In this document: one piece after another, positions 9,323 to 17,027 of the stretch
Layout: each line of letters starts with the position of its first letter
Position numbering within the stretch: position 1 is the stretch's first letter
Assembly: GCA_038116915.1 (NCBI GenBank)
Contig: JAYOEU010000009.1
Coordinates: forward strand, 1 to 47,557
Origin: JADHLJ01 sp038116915
GTDB taxonomy: Bacteria; Pseudomonadota; Alphaproteobacteria; Thalassobaculales; Thalassobaculaceae
Length of the DNA stretch: 47,557 nucleotides
Reading direction: 5' to 3'
Notes under the pieces: model-generated
Told to the model about the DNA's origin: nothing
Seen by the model: the letters and a program-made list of their open reading frames with translations, nothing else
Database searches by the model: none
Program-made: the position numbers and the translations under genes

Positions 9323-10473
9323 TTATTCGGCCGCCTGTTCCTTGGCCGTCTGCTTGTCGATTTCCGCCTGGACCGCCGCCGCCGCCCTGCCGACGAAGAC
9401 GTCGCGGTTGGCGTGGCTGTAATCGTAGCTGGCGCGGCGCAGATCGTTCAGGCCCTGGAAATGCGGCGCCACATGGCGTGACATCAGCTCGAAATGGCGC
9501 TTGGTGGCCGGGAAATCGGCCCAGTTGTGCGCCAGTTCCAGATAGGCGCCGAAACCGCCGGTGCCCTCCAGGAGCTTCTCGATATACCGGATCGCATCGT
9601 CCGGGGTGCCGATGCACGCCATCTGGTTTTCCATGAGGTAGTTGGCCGCGTCCTCGATATCGGCCGGAACGATCGGGAAGGTGGCGATCTCGCGGAAGTA
9701 CTTCGCCCATTTCTCGAGACCGAACTTCACGTTCTGCAGCGCCTGCTCGCGGGTGTCGGCGATATGTGCGAGCGAGACCACGCGCCATTTCTCGCGGCTG
9801 ACGGTCTTGCCATTCTCGGCGGCGGTCTGCTCGCAGAGCCGCCAGTTGTTCGCGTGATGCTTCAGCGCGTCCGGCGAGGTGCCGCCGATCGACAGCATGC
9901 CGAGCCCGTGCTTGCCGGCCGCGAGCGCGCCGGACGGCGAGCGTGCACAGGCCACCGCCATTTCGATATGCGGGCGGGTATAGCAGGGGAGCTGGATCCG
10001 CGCCTCGCGCATCTCGAACCAGTCGGTCTTGACGGTCACCGTCTCGCCCCGCACCAGCGGCATGATGGCATCCAGCGCCTCGTTCATGTTGCGGCGCTGA
10101 TTCTCGGGATCAATCCCCATGCGGAAGGCATCGCCGACCAGCGCGCCGGGCCCGACCCCGAACATCACCCGGCCCTTCGACTGGTGGTCGAGCTGGATCA
10201 TCCGGTCGACCGTCATGAAGGGGTGATGATAGGGCAGCGACACAACCCCGGTTCCGAGCCGGATATTCCGGGTCCGTTCGACCGCCGCCGCGATGAAGAC
10301 CTCCGGCGAGGCGATGATCTCGAAACCGCCGGAATGATGCTCGCCGATCCAGGCCTCGTCATATCCCAAATGGTCGAGATGCTCGACCAGTTCGAAATCC
10401 CGGTCGAGGGCGTTGGTGGGGTTNNNNNNNNNNGCGCGAGGAAGATGCCAAAACGAAGACGATTGCTGGCCAT
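9323..10473 (-). CDS. LLM class flavin-dependent monooxygenase, crossed by an assembly gap
   Basis: Luciferase-like TIM-barrel flavin monooxygenase of about 385 aa. The N terminus MASNRLRFGIFLA reads into the N-run at 10424-10433. After it the protein resumes at NPTNALDRDFELVEHL in a different frame. Family proteins normally have about seven residues between these pieces (a FGIFLAP...GENP region), so the true gap is probably near 20 nt, not 10. The remainder is intact: GYDEAWIGEHHS, RTRNIRLGTGVVSLPYHHP, GRVMFGVGPGAL, and a C-terminal helical extension. Such enzymes use reduced FMN from a partner reductase to oxygenate small organic or sulfur compounds. The limonene-monooxygenase-like subgroup fits best. 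The start is ATG at 10473. Confidence 0.85.
10424..10433. other. Run of 10 N: scaffold gap of wrong length
   Basis: Ten ambiguous bases inside the LLM monooxygenase. Keeping the reading frame needs a gap of 3n+2 nt. Ten is 3n+1, so the run is a placeholder rather than a measured distance. Confidence 0.97.
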
Positions 10474-10596
10474 GCGGGCCTCCTGGAACGGAAGGGTGAT
10501 GAAAGATTACCCTCAGCCTAGCGCTCCGGACCGTGATCGCAAAGTGGTGAAACGGGCGCCATGCCGGAACCAGATAGGCGATGCGCCGCTTTGCCG

Positions 10597-11490
10597 TCAC
10601 CCCCTCGATGCCGTGGATCGCAGGTTCAGCGCCAGCGCTCCGACGATCAGCGCCAGCGCGGCGACTTCGCGCCAGCCGATCGCCTCGCCTAGTACTGTCC
10701 AGCTTGCGAGGACGCCGACGATCGGCACCGCCAACGTACCCAGGCCCGAGACCGAGGCGGGGAATATGGCGATTACACGGAACCAGGCGAAATAGGCGAG
10801 CACGTTCGCAACGACGATATTGAACAGCAACCCGATCCAGCTTGGCGGCGAGACCGCCGCCCAATCAGTTTCCGAACCCCAGAGCCACCAAAACGGTAGA
10901 ATCGGGATCGTGCCGACAACCAGTTGCCAGCCGGCGATCACCGTCGGGTCACTGGTCCAGGGGGTTCGCTTCATCCAAACCGTTCCGAGACCGAAGGCAA
11001 TGGCGCCGACGAGGGTGCAAAGCGCGCCGAACACCGCATCCCGCATGCCGGCGCAATCCTGGCTCATCAGAATTGAGAGCCCGCAAAACCCCAGCGCGAG
11101 CGCACCGAGCCGGATCAACGCCGGCTTTTCGCCGAGCAGCGGCCAGGCGAACAGCATCGCCCAGAGCGGCATGGTGTAGACGATCACCACGGTGCGCCCG
11201 GCGCTGAAGTAGTGCACGCCCAAGGTCATGCCGATCTGAAAGACCGTCATGTTGCACAGCGCGGCGATCATGAGGTCGCGCCAATGCGTCCGGGGAATGC
11301 GCAAGCTCTGGCCCATGACCGCCGCCAGGACCAGCAGCAGCGCGCCGGCGGCGGCCATGATGATCGATCGCCCGGTCCACACGTCAATCGACTGGAGCAT
11401 CAGCTTGGTCGAGGGATAGCTGAATCCCCAACAGAACCAAACGGTGACCAAGAGAAAGTAACCCGCGCTGCGGGACAGCGGCTGGCTCAC
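10597..11490 (-). CDS. EamA/DMT-superfamily transporter
   Basis: Inner-membrane transporter of 297 aa with about ten hydrophobic segments in two EamA repeats, the normal DMT size. It begins YFLLVTVWFCWGFSYPSTKL and contains VVIVYTMPLWAMLFAWPLLGEK, a typical end of repeat one, and VPIVGVLASWTVLGEAIGW in repeat two. DMT proteins export or import small metabolites such as amino acids or drugs. I take the GTG at 11490 as the start: it overlaps the TGA stop of the upstream monooxygenase in a GTGA junction, so translation is probably coupled. The coding link suggests the transporter handles a substrate or product of that monooxygenase, but this is inference. Confidence 0.88.
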   Translation of the reverse strand: MSQPLSRSAGYFLLVTVWFCWGFSYPSTKLMLQSIDVWTGRSIIMAAAGALLLVLAAVMGQSLRIPRTHWRDLMIAALCNMTVFQIGMTLGVHYFSAGRTVVIVYTMPLWAMLFAWPLLGEKPALIRLGALALGFCGLSILMSQDCAGMRDAVFGALCTLVGAIAFGLGTVWMKRTPWTSDPTVIAGWQLVVGTIPILPFWWLWGSETDWAAVSPPSWIGLLFNIVVANVLAYFAWFRVIAIFPASVSGLGTLAVPIVGVLASWTVLGEAIGWREVAALALIVGALALNLRSTASRG

Positions 11491-12608
11491 GCGGCGTCCG
11501 CCGGGCTGAAGCGGTTCCTGAGCCCCGCCTGTTCCATCAGCGGCATGACCTGGTCGATCCATTGCCGTGCCTCGCCGAGATAGTCGACCCAGGACAGCAG
11601 GATGCCGTCGACCCCCATGTCCGACAGGCGTCGCATCCGGTCGACGATTTGCTCCGGTGTGCCGACCAGCGGATAGCCGCCGTGACCCGCCTTGAAGTGG
11701 AATTTGAAGGCCTCCAGCACCGCCGGCTCCAGGGTTCCCGATTGGACGCCGAAAATGTTCAGCATGTTGGCGACCGCGACATCGTCGCCGCGATCGATGA
11801 CATAGTGGTTGAGATAATCCCGCGCCTCCTTTTCCGTGTCCCGGCAAACCACATAGCCGTGGATCCAGCATTGCGATGAGCGGCCGAGATCGGCGGCAAG
11901 GGTCTTCAGATGGCTGATCTGGGCTATGTCGCTGTCCTCGTTCTTCTGCCGCAGCATGACGAAATTCATGTCCGCATGCCGGGCCGAGAAGGATTGCCCG
12001 ACGGGAGATGAGCCGGCGTTCATGATCACGGGCCGCGGCGATTGCAGCGGCTTCGGCTGGCTCCACAGCGCCTTGCCCTGAAAGAATTCGCCGTCGAAAT
12101 CGAAGGCGTCCTCCTCGCTCCAGAGGCGCTTGACCAGAGTGACCCACTCGGCCGCGTAGTCGTGCCGCCGGTCATGCTCACGCCACTCGGCGGCGAACAT
12201 CTCGAACTCGTTCTTGTACAAGCCGGCCACCAGATGGAGCGCGAACCGCCCGCCGGAGATGGGATCGGCGGTTGCCGCCATCTTGGCGGCCGCGACAGGG
12301 TGGATGAGCGGCGCGTGGATCGTCGCGAATACCGTGCAGTGATTGGTGATCGCTCCGATGCCGGAGGCCCAGGTGAAGCTCTCGAAGGTCCGGTTGTTGG
12401 AATTGGTCTCGCCGCCATAGCCTTTCCAGCGTCCGACCGGCAGCAACACTTCCAGTCCGGCCGCGTCCACCATGCGCGCCAGCGCCGCATTGTCCTCCCA
12501 GGTCATCGGCTAGGCGCCGTCGGCGGTGGTCACGGTCGAACCGCCGGAGCAGTTGAAGGCCATGACACCCAGTTTCATCCGGATGTCGTTGTAGAGCGCG
12601 CTTTTCAT
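11487..12608 (-). pseudogene. LLM class flavin-dependent monooxygenase with one in-frame TAG
   Basis: Luciferase-like flavin monooxygenase. From ATG 12608 the frame reads MKSALYNDIRMKLGVMAFN...TTADGA, then TAG at 12510-12512, then PMTWEDNAALARMVDAAG and on to 11487 without further damage. Ignoring the stop gives about 373 aa, a normal length. Without the N-terminal piece the first barrel strand is lost, so the internal ATG at 12506 is unlikely to make a working enzyme. The residue expected before PMTWED is an aromatic, and TGG to TAG would explain the stop. Later motifs include GGRFALHLVAG and VGTPEQIVDRMRRLSDMGVDG. Substrate subgroup: alkanesulfonate/dimethylsulfide-type monooxygenases, tentative. 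It is coupled to the EamA transporter. Confidence 0.82.
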
Positions 12609-12798
12609 TCCTGAAGAGTAGGCGAGACGAAGCGACGGGGCCAAGAGCCGAGGCGATCACGGATGCGGTGAGGAAAAGTGCGGTTTGACCACAGTCCACA
12701 AAAAGCGCGAAGGGGGCGGGCCGGTAAAGTCCACCCCCTCCGTTTCAACCCGTTCGCACGGGCAAGATCCCGGGAAGCCGTCCGGCCTCCGGCGACCT

Positions 12799-12960
12799 TT
12801 AGCTCTTAGTGTGCTTCTTCACGCAGGCCGCGAGTTCCTTCTTGTCCTTGATCTTCTCGCAAGCCGCCGGAACTTTCGTGCCGGCCGCATAGGCGACGGA
12901 GGTGAGCGAAACCGCGCCAAGAACCGCCGCGGCAACGCCAAGAGCGATGAGCTTCTTCAT
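12799..12960 (-). CDS. Small exported two-cysteine protein
   Basis: A 53-aa open frame beginning MKKLIALGVAAAVLGAVS with a clear signal peptide, probably cut after SVAYA at about residue 25. That leaves a mature peptide of roughly 28 residues, lysine-rich, with two cysteines spaced as CEKIKDKKELAAC (12 apart), which could form a disulfide in the periplasm. It resembles the short lysine-rich secreted peptides often annotated as hypothetical in alphaproteobacteria. I recognise no named family. The gene is preceded by a 136-bp AT-rich region holding a tandem 15-bp repeat. The existence of the gene rests on the strong signal peptide and clean frame. Confidence 0.7.
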   Translation of the reverse strand: MKKLIALGVAAAVLGAVSLTSVAYAAGTKVPAACEKIKDKKELAACVKKHTKS

Positions 12961-13032
12961 TTCAGGATATCCATATGGAAGTTACAGCCATTTAACTTCG
13001 GCTGCACGCAAATGCTACGCTTTCCATTATGG

Positions 13033-13062
13033 TAAGTAAATAGCGATTAAGTAAATGGCGAT
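13033..13062. repeat. Tandem 15-bp direct repeat upstream of the small exported protein
   Basis: Two adjacent copies, taagtaaatagcgat and taagtaaatggcgat, differ at one base. They lie in an unusually AT-rich stretch 73 bp upstream of the ATG at 12960 and just beyond the stop of the receiver-domain gene. Adjacent direct repeats in a promoter region suggest paired regulator binding sites. No regulator is identified. Confidence 0.55.
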
Positions 13063-13096
13063 ATGAATTAAGAACCCGTGCCACAATTGGCTGACA

Positions 13097-13504
13097 CTAT
13101 GTATGGGCATCCTTTTCCAAGATCGCTTGGATCGCCGCCACCATGTTGTCCGCGTTGACCGGCTTGGTGATGTAGGCGGCGAATCCGAGGTCTCCGGGCT
13201 TCTCATAATCCTTGGGAACCGGTGTTCCGCTCACCGCGATCACCGGTATGTCCCGTGTTTCCGGCGCGTTCTTGAGCTCGGCGGTGACATCGAAACCGTT
13301 CAGATCCGGGAGCATGATGTCCATGAGAATAAGCGAAAAATCGTGGGCTTTGACCAGCTGAAACCCCAGCCGCGCGTCGGTCGCGATCACGATGTCGGCA
13401 CCCGGTATCGTACTGCAGACCAACTGCATGAACGAGGCGTCGACCGGGTTATCCTCGAAATAGAGAATCAGCTTGGAGTCGGTGTCCGGCATTGCTTCGG
13501 TCAT
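13097..13504 (-). CDS. Single-domain response regulator (CheY-like receiver)
   Basis: A 135-aa stand-alone receiver domain with no output domain. The acidic pocket is in LYFEDNPVDAS, the phosphorylated Asp in LILMDIMLPDLNG, the conserved Ser/Thr position in VIAVSGTPV, and the Lys-Pro pair in YITKPVNADN. All residues needed for phosphotransfer are present. Such proteins act as phosphorelay shuttles or bind a target directly. I chose the ATG at 13504 (MTEAMPDTDSK), since the longer upstream frame has no receiver homology. No kinase lies nearby, so its partner is encoded elsewhere. It is separated by 130 bp from the SDR gene behind it. Confidence 0.9.
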   Translation of the reverse strand: MTEAMPDTDSKLILYFEDNPVDASFMQLVCSTIPGADIVIATDARLGFQLVKAHDFSLILMDIMLPDLNGFDVTAELKNAPETRDIPVIAVSGTPVPKDYEKPGDLGFAAYITKPVNADNMVAAIQAILEKDAHT

Positions 13505-13634
13505 GCTTACGCTCCGACGCTTGCGCCAAGGTCTTTGTGCCGGCGTCCTTGATTGCAGGACTGTGCGGCACACGGGCCGCTACGGCCCACGGTATTTATC
13601 ATGGAAGGATTGCGAAAGAAAAGAACCGCGCCGC

Positions 13635-14393
13635 TCACATCGAAAACCGAGACATTCCCCCGTCCACCGGTATGACGGTTCCGGTGATGTAATCCGCTCG
13701 GGGCGAGGCGAGGAAGGTGACTAGGTTCGCCAGTTCCTCCGGCGCGCCGAAGCGGCGCATGGGGATGTGATTGGCGGTCAGATCGTCCCTTATCTCCGAG
13801 CCGACGGGATACTTTTTCAGGATCTGCTCGCTGTCGATCCGTCCCGGGGGCACGCAATTGACGGTGATCCCGTCTTTCGCGAGGTCGCGCGAAAGCCCCT
13901 TGGCCCAGGCGTGAACGGCGGCGCAGGCGGTCAATGCCGGACTGGTGCCGGCCGGCTCGACGATGCCGGTAACCGTGATGATCCGCCCCCAGCCGTTTCG
14001 CCGCAGTGCCGGCAGGAAGGCGTTGGTGAGGCGCCGCACGGTCGTGAATTTCAGGTTGAAGTGATGATCCCAGGTCCCGTCGGACATCCGCGGGTCGTGC
14101 GGGCTCGACAGGCCCGCATTGTTGATCAGGATATCGAGCCCGCCCATCTCCGCCTCGACAGCGGCCCGGACCGTTTCCGGCCCGGACCCGTCCAGCAGAT
14201 CGGCGGTCACGATGAACGGCCGGGCGCCGGTTTCCGAAGCGATATCCGCGGCCAGCTGCTCCAACCGATCCTCACGCCGAGCGGTGATCGCCAACCGCAC
14301 CCCTTCGCGTGCCAGAATCCGGGCGATGGCATCTCCGATCCCCGCGCTGGCGCCGGTCACGAGGCAGGTCTTGCCCTCGAGTTTGAGATCCAT
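13635..14393 (-). CDS. SDR-fold protein lacking the usual catalytic Tyr-Lys
   Basis: A 252-aa SDR-family protein. The cofactor motif GASAGIG near residue 15, NNAGLSS near 90, and the C-terminal GTVIPVDGG ending are typical. The catalytic region reads VTGIVEPAGTSPALTACAAVHAWAKG. Where classical members have Tyr-x-x-x-Lys just before AAVHAWAKG, here the positions are Ala and Cys, and Ser is replaced in VTG. Some SDR subfamilies with the HAWAKGLSR signature do vary here, but a standard hydride-transfer mechanism is not supported. The start is ATG at 14393, 10 bp after the stop of the LLM gene upstream, so the two are probably cotranscribed. Confidence 0.85.
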   Translation of the reverse strand: MDLKLEGKTCLVTGASAGIGDAIARILAREGVRLAITARREDRLEQLAADIASETGARPFIVTADLLDGSGPETVRAAVEAEMGGLDILINNAGLSSPHDPRMSDGTWDHHFNLKFTTVRRLTNAFLPALRRNGWGRIITVTGIVEPAGTSPALTACAAVHAWAKGLSRDLAKDGITVNCVPPGRIDSEQILKKYPVGSEIRDDLTANHIPMRRFGAPEELANLVTFLASPRADYITGTVIPVDGGMSRFSM

Positions 14394-14403
14394 GTGCCGG
14401 GTC

Positions 14404-15345
14404 CTACCACCCGAGATCCGCACGGAGCTTGGCAAAGGCTTCGAGATGCCGGTCGTGGTCGCCGGCAAAACGCAGCATGAGATGTCCGCAACCCTGATCC
14501 ACGAATCCCTTCAGCCATTCCGCCGCGCCCTCGGCCGGACCGCCATAACATGCCTGCCAGGTGCGCAGACGCGCGGCCGGCTGCATGTAGTAGCTCTCGA
14601 GGAAGGCGTCGACCTTGGCGTTGGCCTTCGCGGCATCGTCGTCGAGAGCGAGGGTAAGATATATCGCGCCGCTGAAGGCGCTGGTGTCCCGTCCCGCGGC
14701 TTTCACCTGGCCCTGAACGTCACGCCATTGCTCGCCCCAGATCTTGGAATCGCTCGGCCCGGTGGGGAACCAGCCGTCGAAATTCCTGGCGGCGCGGGCG
14801 AGGCTGGCGGGCCGAGAGCCGCCGCCCCAGATCGGCGGGCCGCCCTTGGTGTGCGGGGTCGGTCCGATCGACTGCCCCTTCAGCTTCCAGCGTCCGTCCC
14901 AGTCAACCGGTTCGCCGGTCCACAGCGCGCGGCAGAGCCGGAGCCCCTCGAGCATGGTGCCGACGCGCTTTTCGAAGGGCACGCCGACGGCTCGGAACTC
15001 GTCATGGATATTCGCCACGTCGGCGGCGATGCCGACTCCGAGGATCACCCGGCCTTCGCTGGCCTGATCGAGCGTTGCGACCTGATGGGCCAGGACAACC
15101 GGATTGCGCAGCGCCGGCAGCAGGACCGCGGTGCCGAGCGAGACCCGTCTGGTCCGTCCGGCCGCCGCCGCGAGCAGGGTGATCGGCTCGTGTCTCGGCC
15201 GGGCGGTGATCGAATCGCCGATCCAGATCGAGTCGTAGCCTAAATCCTCGGCTTTCTCCGCCAGGCTCAGAAGCGGCGCGGCCGCCGGCCGTCCTTCCAT
15301 GACGGCTTCGCGGGTGGGCAACAGATATCCGACTTTCGGCGCCAT
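14404..15345 (-). CDS. LLM class flavin-dependent oxidoreductase
   Basis: Luciferase-like monooxygenase or reductase of 313 aa. Features are VGYLLPTREAVMEG at the N terminus, GYDSIWIGDSI, RTRRVSLGTAVLLPALRNP and GRVILGVGIAAD, which are the standard barrel strands of the F420/FMN LLM family. GPPIWGGGSRPASLARAARNFDGW follows, where family members bind the flavin phosphate. The protein is shorter than the other two LLM genes here and belongs to a different subgroup, closer to F420-type or TIGR03619-like oxidoreductases, so it is not a recent duplicate. The substrate is unknown. It probably forms a two-gene unit with the atypical SDR. It is divergent from the aldo/keto reductase across 138 bp. 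Confidence 0.88.
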   Translation of the reverse strand: MAPKVGYLLPTREAVMEGRPAAAPLLSLAEKAEDLGYDSIWIGDSITARPRHEPITLLAAAAGRTRRVSLGTAVLLPALRNPVVLAHQVATLDQASEGRVILGVGIAADVANIHDEFRAVGVPFEKRVGTMLEGLRLCRALWTGEPVDWDGRWKLKGQSIGPTPHTKGGPPIWGGGSRPASLARAARNFDGWFPTGPSDSKIWGEQWRDVQGQVKAAGRDTSAFSGAIYLTLALDDDAAKANAKVDAFLESYYMQPAARLRTWQACYGGPAEGAAEWLKGFVDQGCGHLMLRFAGDHDRHLEAFAKLRADLGW

Positions 15346-15483
15346 GCTTGCCTCCTCGGTTTCCGGTAATCGTCAGTCACTGACTGCATAGCACGCCCGG
15401 AGGACAATCGGAGCCCCGAAGGGATTGGGCTTGGCTCGCCATCCGCATTATGCTGACCTCCGGTTAAGACGAGGAGGGGTGGC

Positions 15484-16350
15484 ATGGCGATTGAAAAAAG
15501 GCCTTTCGGGCGCACCGGGCATCTGAGCTCCGCCGTTATTTTCGGCGCGGCGGCGTTGGGCAAGGTCGATCAGCCGACGGCCGACAGGACCCTGGATCTG
15601 TTGCTTGAATTCGGGGTCAATCATATCGATACAGCGCCTGGATATGGCGATTCGGAGCTTCGGATCGGCCCCTGGATGGACCGGCACCGGGACGACTTCT
15701 TCCTCGCCACCAAGACCCGCGACCGAGGGTACGAGGCGGCGCGGGACAGCATCCAGCGATCACTGGAGCGGCTGCGGACCGACAAAATTGATCTGTTGCA
15801 GTTGCATGCGCTGATTCACCCCGATGAGTGGGACGTGGCGATGAGCGAGGGTGGCGCGCTTCGGGCCGCTGTCGAGGCAAAAAGCGCCGGCCATGTGCGC
15901 TTTATCGGCGTTACCGGCCATGGCTGGAACGTGGCGGCGATGCACCGCCGCTCGCTCGCCCGTTTCGACTTCGATTCCGTGCTGATGCCCTACAACTGGA
16001 TAACCGCTCATCACGCGACCTATGCGGACGATTTCGAGAAGACGTTGGAGCTTTGCCGGGAGCGGAATGTCGCGGTGCAGACCATCAAGGCGCTCGCCCG
16101 CGGTCCCTGGGCGGCAGGAGTCTCCAAGCGCCGGACGACCTGGTATGAACCGCTGGAGGCGGAGGAGGATATCCGCACCGCCGTACACTACGTGTTGGCC
16201 CGGCCGGGCATTTTCCTGAATTCCGTCGGCGATGTCGGCCTGCTGCCGTCCGTCCTGCGGGCGGCGGCTGAGCGGATCGAGCTGCCCGACGACGCGGTCA
16301 TGGCCGCGCACAGCGAACGCACCGGCCTCGCGTCGATTTTCGGGATTTGA
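15484..16350 (+). CDS. Aldo/keto reductase
   Basis: NAD(P)H-dependent aldo/keto reductase of 288 aa with a TIM-barrel fold. The catalytic tetrad is visible: Asp in NHIDTAPGYGDSE, Tyr in the same motif, Lys in FLATKTRDRG, and His in DLLQLHALIHP. It begins with the typical FGRTGHLSSAVIFG hairpin. The C-terminal part (ALARGPWAAGVSKRRTTWYEPL) resembles the Fe-S-lacking, aldo/keto reductase group related to YhdN/galactose dehydrogenase-like enzymes. A strong ribosome site (gaggagggg) precedes the ATG. It is followed after 7 bp by DUF2000, so the two are probably translated together. Substrate unknown. Confidence 0.9.
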   Translation: MAIEKRPFGRTGHLSSAVIFGAAALGKVDQPTADRTLDLLLEFGVNHIDTAPGYGDSELRIGPWMDRHRDDFFLATKTRDRGYEAARDSIQRSLERLRTDKIDLLQLHALIHPDEWDVAMSEGGALRAAVEAKSAGHVRFIGVTGHGWNVAAMHRRSLARFDFDSVLMPYNWITAHHATYADDFEKTLELCRERNVAVQTIKALARGPWAAGVSKRRTTWYEPLEAEEDIRTAVHYVLARPGIFLNSVGDVGLLPSVLRAAAERIELPDDAVMAAHSERTGLASIFGI

Positions 16351-16357
16351 AGGATCG

Positions 16358-16768
16358 ATGCAGTTCGACACCAAGGTTGCCATCGTGGTTCGCGAGGATC
16401 TCGCGGTCTGGCAAAAACTGAATGTCACGGCGTTTCTGACATCGGGGGTGATTGGCGCTGACGCGTCGCTGCTTGGCGAGGATTACCAGGACGCGGCCGG
16501 TAACCGATATGCGCCGCTGCTTGTCCAGCCGGTGATCGTGTTGTCCTGCGATGGGGAGAAGTTGAAGACCATCTATCGGCGCGCCATGGACCGGGGGGCC
16601 AAGCTGTCGATCTACATCGAGGAGATGTTCTCGACCGGTCACGACGCGGCCAACCGCGAGACCGTCAAGGTCCGTCAGCCGGAGGAGATGAGCCTCGTCG
16701 GCCTGGCTCTGCGCGAGGAACGCAAGCTGGTCGACAAGATCACCAAGGGCGCGAAGATGCACGGGTGA
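16358..16768 (+). CDS. DUF2000 family protein
   Basis: A 136-aa protein matching DUF2000, a small family with a peptidyl-tRNA hydrolase II-like fold. It begins FDTKVAIVVREDLAVWQKLNV, as family members do, and contains NVTAFLTSGV, YAPLLVQPVIVLS and the C-terminal LVGLALREERKLVDKITKGAKMHG. The biochemical function of the family is not established. The start is ATG at 16358, 7 nt after the aldo/keto reductase stop, with aagga inside the spacer. The tight linkage suggests a joint role with that reductase. Confidence 0.88.
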   Translation: MQFDTKVAIVVREDLAVWQKLNVTAFLTSGVIGADASLLGEDYQDAAGNRYAPLLVQPVIVLSCDGEKLKTIYRRAMDRGAKLSIYIEEMFSTGHDAANRETVKVRQPEEMSLVGLALREERKLVDKITKGAKMHG

Positions 16769-16853
16769 GGGACCAATTCTAGAAACCAAACTATTCTCGA
16801 CCCGTTTTGCAATGACCGGAACATCGTTCCGCAATAATCACCTTAGTGTACCT

Positions 16854-16877
16854 GTCGCCCTGGCGAAGGCCAGGGCT
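16854..16877. repeat. Extragenic palindrome, CCCTGGC hairpin copy 3
   Basis: Contains CCCTGGC-GAAG-GCCAGGG. The whole 24-bp unit, starting GTCGCCCTGG, recurs as an exact inverted copy at 16953-16976, making a head-to-head pair in the space between convergent DUF2000 and the EamA transporter. Confidence 0.8.
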
Positions 16878-16952
16878 CTTGCCGCGGCTGCTCGTTTTCC
16901 AAAATTGTCTTGAAGTACGATGTCAAGTGACGGCGGTTCCAATCTCGCCACA

Positions 16953-16976
16953 AGCCCTGGCCTTCGCCAGGGCGAC
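16953..16976. repeat. Extragenic palindrome, CCCTGGC hairpin copy 4
   Basis: Exact reverse complement of 16854-16877 (24 of 24 bp). It includes CCCTGGC-CTTC-GCCAGGG. The two arms could also pair with each other over the 75-bp spacer. Confidence 0.8.
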
Positions 16977-17027
16977 GGGTAACCGGGAAGCGAGAAACTC
17001 GAATTTCGTTCTGTCCGCCGCCAATCT

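Noticed and set aside
9494..10795. Long plus-strand open frame opposite the LLM monooxygenase
   Set aside because: It is antisense to a clear luciferase-like gene, has no recognisable motif and runs through the N gap.
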